A stretch of 11,782 nucleotides of DNA, taken from assembly GCA_003132905.1 (NCBI GenBank), contig PKZC01000340.1, positions 16,234-28,015 on the forward strand. The letters run 5' to 3'. The notes beneath the pieces were generated by a model. The model saw only the letters and a program-made list of their open reading frames with translations, was not told where the DNA came from and made no database searches. Both the position numbers and the translations under genes were made by a program. This document shows positions 5,979 through 11,782 of this stretch, piece by piece (positions within the stretch are counted from its first letter, which is position 1; each line of letters opens with the position of its first letter). This DNA is from Bryobacterales bacterium. GTDB lineage: Bacteria; Acidobacteriota; Terriglobia; Bryobacterales; Bryobacteraceae.

Positions 5979-8243
5979 ATGTTTGAGTTTCTTTTTAAGT
6001 ATCCACCTACGGTCTTCGCCAAAGGCAGCTTCGTGCTGCTCAGCCAGTGGCCCGTGTGGACTCTGGCGGCACTCCTGCTGATCGCCGCCGCCGGGCTGGG
6101 GTGGGTAATCTGGAGCCGCCGTCGTGTGATCGCACCCACCATGCGCGGCCCACGCACAGCTGTGGTCTGGATTCTCCAGAGTTTGCTGGTCTGCCTGTTG
6201 CTGTTCCTGCTGTGGCAGCCGGCGTTGAGCATAGCCACTTTACGCCCGCAGCAAAACATCGTGGCGGTGGTCATCGACGACAGCAAAAGCATGTCGACCA
6301 CCGAAGACGGCCACACCCGTAAAGATCAATTACTCGCTACGCTTAACGGAGGTCTGCTCAATAGCTTAAAGAGTAAATTTCAAGTGCGACTTTACCGGCT
6401 GGGCGATCATCTGGAACGCATTGAAAATGTCGACAAGCTCAACGCCGCAGCGCCCGCCACCCACATCGGCGACGGTCTGAAGGATGTGCTGGCCGATTCG
6501 GCCACTTTGCCCATCGGCGCAGTGGTTCTGATGAGCGACGGAGCCGATAACAGCGGCGGCATTGACCTGGACACCATCTCCGATATCAAGCGCCAGCGGA
6601 TTCCCATTCACACGGTCGGTTTCGGCCGCGAACGAATGGCGCACGACATCGAAGTCACCGATGTCCAGATGGCGGCGCGCTCGCTTGCAAAGTCGCGCTT
6701 AGAAGCTCAGGTCACTTTTCACCAGTGGGGCCTGAAGGGTGAAAAAGCGCGGCTGGTAGTACGCGACGCGGGGAAGATCTTAACGTCTCGCGATATCGTC
6801 CTGCATGGGGACGGCGCTGCGCAAACCGAAACCGTGTTGTTCAACGCCGGGGATGCCGGAGTGAAGAACCTGCAATTCTCCATTGACGCCTTGCCCGACG
6901 AGGACAACAAGAACAACAACGCACTGACGCGCGTTCTTTATGTGGACAACGCCAAGCCCCGCATCCTCTACATGGAAGGCGAGCCGCGTTGGGACTACAA
7001 GTTCATCCGCCGCGCCGTGGAAGACGACAAGAACATCGACCTGTATTGTGTGGTCCGCACCACGCAGAACAAGCTCTACACCCAAGTGCCCACCGATGCG
7101 CCCAGCGGCGAGTTGAAGGACGGGTTCCCCACCAAAGTGGACGATCTGTTCAACTATCAAGGCATTATTCTTGGAACGATAGAGTCCAACTATTTCACCC
7201 CCGCGCAGCAGGATTTGATCCAGCAATTCGTCGATCGGCGCGGCGGCGGTCTGTTGTTCCTGGGTGGACGGGCGTCACTCGCCGACGGTGGCTACGAAAA
7301 GGAACCGTTTGCCGACCTGTTGCCGGTTCGCTTGCCGGATCATAAGAACACATTCCATCGCGATCCCGCCACGGCAGAACTGACGCCCGCAGGCCGCGAC
7401 AGCCTGATCACGCGCATTGAAGACAATCCTGATACTAATATGGAGCGCTGGAAGAAGCTGCCTTATCTAATGGACTTTCAGGAAGCCGGCCAGCCCAAGC
7501 CGGGCGCGCTGGTGCTGGCGGACATGACCGCCTCAGGCCACAAGCTGCCGCTGTTGATCACGCAAAAATATGGCCGAGGGCGCACTGCCGTATTCGCCAC
7601 CGGCGGCGATTGGCGCTGGCAGATGCTGCAGCCGGTACAGGACATGAGCCATGAGGTATTCTGGAGGCAATTGATGCGTTGGCTGGTGAGCGACACGCCT
7701 AACCGCGTGGTCACTTCCGTCACACGCCCTGTTCTATACGACGACGGCCGCGTGCACCTGCGCGCCGAGATTCGCGACACCAATTTCCTGCCCACCAGCG
7801 ATGCCACCATCCAGGCCCGCATCGTCGGTCCCGATGGCAGCGCCCAAAGCGTCGATCTGCATCCCGATTCATTGGAGCAAGGCGTCTACTCCGCCGACTG
7901 GGACGCCGCGAAAGCCGGATCGTACGTGGCCGAAGTAACCGCCGCGCGCAAGCAGCAGGAGCTTGGACGCGACGTCATCACCTTCCGCCGCGAGGACGGC
8001 GTAGCCGAAAATTTCCATCTGGAACAAAATCGCGATCTGCTTGAAAAACTTTCTTCGCAAACCGGCGGCAAGTATTATCATCCGAATGAAGTCAGCCGGC
8101 TGGGCGAAGACATTTCGTATTCCGACGCTGGCATCACGGTTCGAGAAACGAGAGATTTGTGGGACATGCCCATCGTGTTCTTCCTGGTATTGCTGCTGTG
8201 CTGCACCGAGTGGATATTACGCCGAAAGTGGGGCGTGGTATGA
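5979..8243 (+). CDS. Membrane-anchored vWA protein with glutamine-amidotransferase-like domain
   Basis: A 754-residue membrane protein, first gene of the operon. Two hydrophobic helices near the N-terminus (about 19-43 and 58-78) are followed by a von Willebrand A domain (about 93-240) with a complete metal-ion-dependent adhesion site: Asp100-x-Ser102-x-Ser104, Thr161 and Asp187 (LMSDGADN). It should therefore bind a divalent metal and a protein partner. A beta-rich stretch follows. Next, at about 320-560, is a class I glutamine-amidotransferase-like fold with FTPAQQDLIQQFVDRRGGGL and FLGGRASLADGGYE. No Cys occurs at the expected nucleophile turn, so this domain is probably structural or ligand-binding. 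A last helix (about 729-746) ends in basic residues, so the large middle part should face the periplasm. Such proteins accompany MoxR ATPases in known gene clusters, and a MoxR gene lies in the same operon. The stop overlaps the next start as ATGA. Confidence 0.88.
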   Translation: MFEFLFKYPPTVFAKGSFVLLSQWPVWTLAALLLIAAAGLGWVIWSRRRVIAPTMRGPRTAVVWILQSLLVCLLLFLLWQPALSIATLRPQQNIVAVVIDDSKSMSTTEDGHTRKDQLLATLNGGLLNSLKSKFQVRLYRLGDHLERIENVDKLNAAAPATHIGDGLKDVLADSATLPIGAVVLMSDGADNSGGIDLDTISDIKRQRIPIHTVGFGRERMAHDIEVTDVQMAARSLAKSRLEAQVTFHQWGLKGEKARLVVRDAGKILTSRDIVLHGDGAAQTETVLFNAGDAGVKNLQFSIDALPDEDNKNNNALTRVLYVDNAKPRILYMEGEPRWDYKFIRRAVEDDKNIDLYCVVRTTQNKLYTQVPTDAPSGELKDGFPTKVDDLFNYQGIILGTIESNYFTPAQQDLIQQFVDRRGGGLLFLGGRASLADGGYEKEPFADLLPVRLPDHKNTFHRDPATAELTPAGRDSLITRIEDNPDTNMERWKKLPYLMDFQEAGQPKPGALVLADMTASGHKLPLLITQKYGRGRTAVFATGGDWRWQMLQPVQDMSHEVFWRQLMRWLVSDTPNRVVTSVTRPVLYDDGRVHLRAEIRDTNFLPTSDATIQARIVGPDGSAQSVDLHPDSLEQGVYSADWDAAKAGSYVAEVTAARKQQELGRDVITFRREDGVAENFHLEQNRDLLEKLSSQTGGKYYHPNEVSRLGEDISYSDAGITVRETRDLWDMPIVFFLVLLLCCTEWILRRKWGVV

Positions 8244-9172
8244 GGAAGCTTCCGCTTCTCTTGGCTGCTGTGTTGGCTGTGACTTCGCTGCGAGCATCCA
8301 CATTCTACGTGACCGTCGCCGGCCTCGGCGGTGAGCCCGATTACGAACAGCGCTTCGCATCGCAGGCACAAGAAATCGACAAGCTGCTGCACGCTTCGAG
8401 CGGAGACGCCAAAGTAACCACGCTTTATGGTCCGCAAGCGACCAAAGCGAACATCCAGAACACGCTCGCGCAAGTGGCGCGCGATGCCAAGCCGAACGAC
8501 GCGTTTGTATTAATGCTGATCGGCCACGGCAGCTTCGACGGTTACGAGTACAAAATCAATCTCCCTGGTCCCGATCTTTCGGGCGTCGAGCTGGGCGCGC
8601 TGCTCGATCGCATCGGATGCACGCGGCAGTTAGTCGTCAACATGACGAGTGCGAGCGGTGGTTCGCGCGCGGCCTTGGAGAAGGCAAATCGCGTGGTCAT
8701 CACGGCGACGAAGAGCGGTAATGAGAAGAACGCCACTGTATTCGCCCGCTTCTGGGTGGAGGCGCTGCGCGATCCATCCGCCGACACCGACAAGAACGAA
8801 ACCGTATCGGCGCTCGAAGCGTTCATTTACGCCGACAGCAAAACAGCGCAGTTCTACGACACGCAAAAACGCCTGGCCACCGAGCATCCCATTTTGGAAG
8901 ACACCGGGCAAGGCGACGGCGAGCGCAAGCCATCCCCCGAGAATGGTGAAGGCCTGAAAGCGGCGCAGTTCGCGTTATTGCGGATTGGCACCGCGCAAGT
9001 TGCCGCCAGCACTCCCGAAAAGAAAGCGCTGCTTGAGAAGCGCGACGCGCTGGAAGAGCAAATCGACAAACTGAAATATGAAAAGGCTGCCATGGCGGCC
9101 GACGATTACAAGAAGAAACTGCAGGACCTGCTCATCCAGTTGGCGAAGACGCAAGCGGAGTTGGATAAATGA
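8240..9172 (+). CDS. Exported caspase/legumain-fold (C13-like) protein, probable pseudo-enzyme
   Basis: A 310-residue protein with a signal peptide (about 1-19, MRKLPLLLAAVLAVTSLRA). Its core (about 22-200) reads like a caspase/legumain-type domain: VLMLIGHGSFDG supplies the histidine (His96, the HG motif), and LVVNMTSASGG (131-141) stands where these peptidases have the Cys of a C-x-S-G motif. Here the aligned residue is Ser137. The only Cys, Cys127, lies ten residues earlier in a helix-like stretch. The protein may be inactive, act through Ser, or serve as a binding module. Residues 182-193 have an EF-hand-like loop pattern (Asp182, Asp184, Asn186, Ser190, Glu193). The last 50 residues are charged and coiled-coil-like. 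The ATG at 8240 overlaps the previous stop and places the signal peptide correctly; an upstream in-frame ATG at 8159 would put 27 residues before it. The family assignment is by eye, so moderate. Confidence 0.7.
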   Translation: MRKLPLLLAAVLAVTSLRASTFYVTVAGLGGEPDYEQRFASQAQEIDKLLHASSGDAKVTTLYGPQATKANIQNTLAQVARDAKPNDAFVLMLIGHGSFDGYEYKINLPGPDLSGVELGALLDRIGCTRQLVVNMTSASGGSRAALEKANRVVITATKSGNEKNATVFARFWVEALRDPSADTDKNETVSALEAFIYADSKTAQFYDTQKRLATEHPILEDTGQGDGERKPSPENGEGLKAAQFALLRIGTAQVAASTPEKKALLEKRDALEEQIDKLKYEKAAMAADDYKKKLQDLLIQLAKTQAELDK

Positions 9173-11346
9173 AGCTGCTGGCGGCTCTGCTCATCACCAT
9201 ACCGTTGGCAGCGCAAACGCCCGCCGCGTTGGAAGAATGCCGCGGCCTGAAGCATCACGGCAAACTCGCAGAAGCCCAGACCTGCTACGCCAAGCTGGCC
9301 GAAAGTTCCAATCCGTATCTTCGCGCCGAAGGGCTTTGGGGCATCGAACGTTATGAGGATGCCAACAATCAGTTCCGCGATCTGGTCAAGCAATATCCCA
9401 AGAACGCCGATTATCGCGTCCGCTGGGGCCACCTGTTTTTTGAGCGCTTCAACAATGAAGAAGCTCACGCCCTGTTTGCAGAGGCCCTGAAGATCGACGA
9501 CAAGAACGCGCCCGCGCATCTCGGAATAGCGCAGGTAGAAACGGAAGGTTTCAGCCAGGACGCGGTGAAGGAAGCACAGAAAGCCGCCGACCTGGATCCG
9601 AAACTTTACCAAGCCCACGAGCAGCTGGCCTACTTGGCTCTCGAAGACAACGACGAAGATACCGCTGCCAAGCAGGCCGACTTGGCGCTTGCAATCTCAG
9701 GCGAAGCGCTGGACGCGATGGCGATTCATCTGGCTATCGACTCGCTGCATGACAAAAAAGATTCACCCTGGTCCGATCGCCTCCTCAAAGTAAATCCGGC
9801 GTACGGCGACGCTTATTCCACAGTGGGACATTTCTATGTCATCAACCGGCGCTATCAAGAGGGCATTCAAGCCTACCGTAGAGCGCTGGAGCTGAATCCG
9901 CGTCTATGGGAAGCGCGAGCGCAACTGGGCGTCAATCTGATGCGTCTGGGCAACGAAACCGAAGCCCGCCAGCAATTGGAAGAATGCTACAACGCCAACT
10001 ACAAGAGTTACGAGACCGTAAATTCTCTGCGCCTGCTTGACAAGTACAAAGACTTCGTCACTTACAAAACGCCCACTACCATTATTCGCCTGCATAAGAA
10101 AGAAGCCGAGCTGTTGCGTCCCTATGTTGAGGCCGAACTGAAGCGCGACATCGCGGATTACAGCGAAAAGTATCACATGACGTTGAAAGGGCCGGTGCAG
10201 GTGGAAGTTTATCCGGACCACGAAGACTTCGCCGTTCGCACCATGGGCATGCCGGGCCTGGGCGCGCTGGGTGTCACTTTCGATGCGGTAATCGCCATGG
10301 ACAGCCCATCCGGCCGCCCCCCGGGCAGCTTTCATTGGGCCAGCACCTTGCGCCATGAGATGAGCCATGTCTTCGTGCTTGAAGCCACCGGTAGCCGCGT
10401 TCCGCGCTGGTTTACCGAGGGCTTGGCCGTATATGAAGAGACCGCCGGCGCGCCCGACTGGGGCGACCGTCTAGATCCCGAGGCCATCCACGCCATCCAG
10501 AAAAAGATGCTGCTGCCGGTGGCCGAGCTCGATCGCGGATTCATCCGGCCCACCTATCCATCGCAAGTGATCGTGTCGTACTTCCAGGGCGGCAAGATCT
10601 GCAGCTATATCGCCGAGAAGTGGGGTTACGCAAAGCTACTGGACATGATCCAGTCGTTCGCCAAGCTCGAATCCACGCCCGAGGTGTTTCAAAAGGATCT
10701 GGGAATTTCGACCACCGATTTCGACAAGCAGTTTCTGGCCTGGCTGGACGCGCAAACCAAAGTGACCACCGATCATTTCGATGAATGGCGCGAAAAACTC
10801 AAGATCATAGTGGGGGACGAGCGCGGCAAGGAATACGACGACGTGATTCGCATCGGCAACTCCATCCGCGATTGGTATCCCGATTATGTCGAAACGGGCA
10901 GCGTCTATGAGATGCTGGCCGACGCGTACACCGCCAAAGGCGACAAGGATAACGCCCGCAAGCAGCTCGAAAAATACAATGAGGTGGGCGGACGCGATCC
11001 GAAGCTGGTGGAGCGCCTGGCCACGCTCGAAGAAGAGGCCGGCCAACCCCAGAAAGCCGCCGCGGCTCTCGATCGTCTAAACTACATTTATCCTGAGGAT
11101 CAGGAGTTACACAAGCGATTGGGCGATTTATGGCTCGCACAAAACAACGTGCCCGGCGCGATTCGCGAGTATCAGGCATTACTCGCGCTGAAACCGCTGG
11201 ATCAAGCGACGTCGCATTACCAGTTGGCCGAAGCTCTTCGCAAAGCCAACCGCCTGGATCAGGCGCGCGACGAAGTGCTGCTTGCTCTGGAGGCCGCGCC
11301 CGGATTTAAGCCGGCCCAAAAATTACTTCTCGAGATTGCGAAATAA
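9169..11346 (+). CDS. Exported TPR protein with internal MA-type (gluzincin) metallopeptidase domain
   Basis: A 725-residue protein beginning with a signal peptide (MKLLAALLITIPLAAQ; cleavage near 15-17), so periplasmic or membrane-associated. Residues about 45-290 form tetratricopeptide-type helical repeats, for example around YQEGIQAYRRALELNPRLW. The middle part (about 300-560) contains the zinc motif HEMSH (396-400), with the third ligand Glu417 in RWFTEGLAVYEE, 16 residues on. This is the pattern of the peptidase MA-like gluzincins, and the catalytic Glu397 is intact. A second TPR set fills about 570-725. The zinc site suggests real proteolysis of an unknown envelope substrate, with the TPRs as docking surfaces. 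The start is fixed by the ATGA overlap with the upstream gene. Together with the vWA and caspase-like proteins it probably acts in one envelope complex or pathway. Confidence 0.88.
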   Translation: MKLLAALLITIPLAAQTPAALEECRGLKHHGKLAEAQTCYAKLAESSNPYLRAEGLWGIERYEDANNQFRDLVKQYPKNADYRVRWGHLFFERFNNEEAHALFAEALKIDDKNAPAHLGIAQVETEGFSQDAVKEAQKAADLDPKLYQAHEQLAYLALEDNDEDTAAKQADLALAISGEALDAMAIHLAIDSLHDKKDSPWSDRLLKVNPAYGDAYSTVGHFYVINRRYQEGIQAYRRALELNPRLWEARAQLGVNLMRLGNETEARQQLEECYNANYKSYETVNSLRLLDKYKDFVTYKTPTTIIRLHKKEAELLRPYVEAELKRDIADYSEKYHMTLKGPVQVEVYPDHEDFAVRTMGMPGLGALGVTFDAVIAMDSPSGRPPGSFHWASTLRHEMSHVFVLEATGSRVPRWFTEGLAVYEETAGAPDWGDRLDPEAIHAIQKKMLLPVAELDRGFIRPTYPSQVIVSYFQGGKICSYIAEKWGYAKLLDMIQSFAKLESTPEVFQKDLGISTTDFDKQFLAWLDAQTKVTTDHFDEWREKLKIIVGDERGKEYDDVIRIGNSIRDWYPDYVETGSVYEMLADAYTAKGDKDNARKQLEKYNEVGGRDPKLVERLATLEEEAGQPQKAAAALDRLNYIYPEDQELHKRLGDLWLAQNNVPGAIREYQALLALKPLDQATSHYQLAEALRKANRLDQARDEVLLALEAAPGFKPAQKLLLEIAK

Positions 11347-11352
11347 TCAAAC

Positions 11353-11782
11353 ATGTCCACCTCAACCATAGCGATCGCTGATTCAGCGGAATTGAAGGAA
11401 CGAATCGACCGTTTCCAGGAAATCCAGCGCAGCATCGTGCGCGAGGTCCGCAAGATCATTGTCGGACAGGACGAGGTCATCGAACAGGTGATGATCTCTT
11501 TGTTCGTGGGTGGCCACTGCTTGATCACCGGTCTGCCTGGAACGGCCAAGACCCTGCTGGTGAGAACCCTGGCACAAACACTTGGCTTGGTGTTCAAGCG
11601 CATTCAGTTCACGCCAGACTTGATGCCCTCCGACATCACCGGCACCGATATCATCGAAGAAGAGCCAGGCACAGGCCGTCGCACCTGGACCTTCGTGCCC
11701 GGACCGATTTTTTCCAACATTCTGCTGGCCGACGAAATCAACCGCACGCCTCCCAAGACGCAATCGGCGCTGCTCGAAGCCA
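11353..11782 (+). CDS. MoxR-family AAA+ ATPase, 5' part (cut by window edge)
   Basis: The first 143 residues of a cytoplasmic AAA+ ATPase that runs off the window. After a helical lead the sequence has [19 protein letters not shown], Walker A GLPGTAKT (60-67) and Walker B LLADE (124-128) followed by [15 protein letters not shown], the classic MoxR (AAA_3) signature. MoxR proteins usually hydrolyse ATP to remodel or activate targets through vWA-domain partners, and such a partner is encoded at 5979-8243. The ATG at 11353 lies 6 bases after the TPR gene stop, so the gene is translationally close to the operon; no strong ribosome site is seen. Further genes typical of these clusters, such as a DUF58 protein or more vWA proteins, would be expected just beyond the window, but this cannot be seen. 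Confidence 0.95.
   Translation, partial: MSTSTIAIADSAELKERIDRFQEIQRSIVREVRKIIVGQDEVIEQVMISLFVGGHCLITGLPGTAKTLLVRTLAQTLGLVFKRIQFTPDLMPSDITGTDIIEEEPGTGRRTWTFVPGPIFSNILLADEINRTPPKTQSALLEA

Noticed and set aside
9106..9618. Antisense open frame of 170 codons
   Set aside because: It covers the end of the caspase-like gene and the signal peptide and first TPRs of the next gene, both well supported on the plus strand.

Overview
The window looks like chromosomal DNA from a GC-rich, Gram-negative-type bacterium, most likely an acidobacterium. That placement is an inference from the style of the vWA/MoxR envelope operon, the intergenic repeat types and the protein sequences; no rRNA or other decisive marker is present. 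There is no tRNA, CRISPR array, insertion sequence or prophage gene.

Layout. Positions 1-520 hold no convincing gene but contain two perfect inverted repeats. A forward block follows: a multi-membrane GT-C type glycosyltransferase (521-1900), cysteinyl-tRNA synthetase cysS (1971-3371) and a PLP-dependent Cys/Met-metabolism enzyme (3384-4574). The last two are 12 bases apart and probably co-transcribed, which links cysteine charging with sulfur amino-acid metabolism. A repeat-type inverted element built from degenerate decamers (4582-4681) separates them from a convergent gene. That gene is a radical SAM protein with a SPASM-like C-terminal cysteine set (4704-5744, minus strand).

The divergent intergenic region 5745-5978 carries a short heptamer tandem repeat. 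From 5979 a tightly packed forward operon runs to the end of the window. It encodes a membrane-anchored von Willebrand A protein with a glutamine-amidotransferase-like domain (5979-8243), a small exported caspase/legumain-fold protein whose expected catalytic Cys seems to be Ser (8240-9172), an exported TPR protein with an internal HExxH metallopeptidase domain (9169-11346), and the start of a MoxR-family AAA+ ATPase (11353 to the edge). The first three genes are joined by ATGA stop/start overlaps and the MoxR gene follows after 6 bases, so they are almost certainly one transcription unit.

MoxR ATPases with vWA partners are known as chaperone-like or regulatory pairs acting at the cell envelope. 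The unusual content here is the combination with a probably inactive caspase-fold protein and a TPR-flanked gluzincin, both exported. This is the best candidate in the window for an undercharacterised system. A plausible but unproven reading is an envelope quality-control or protein-maturation module, with MoxR acting on the cytoplasmic side and the vWA, caspase-like and metallopeptidase proteins in or facing the periplasm.
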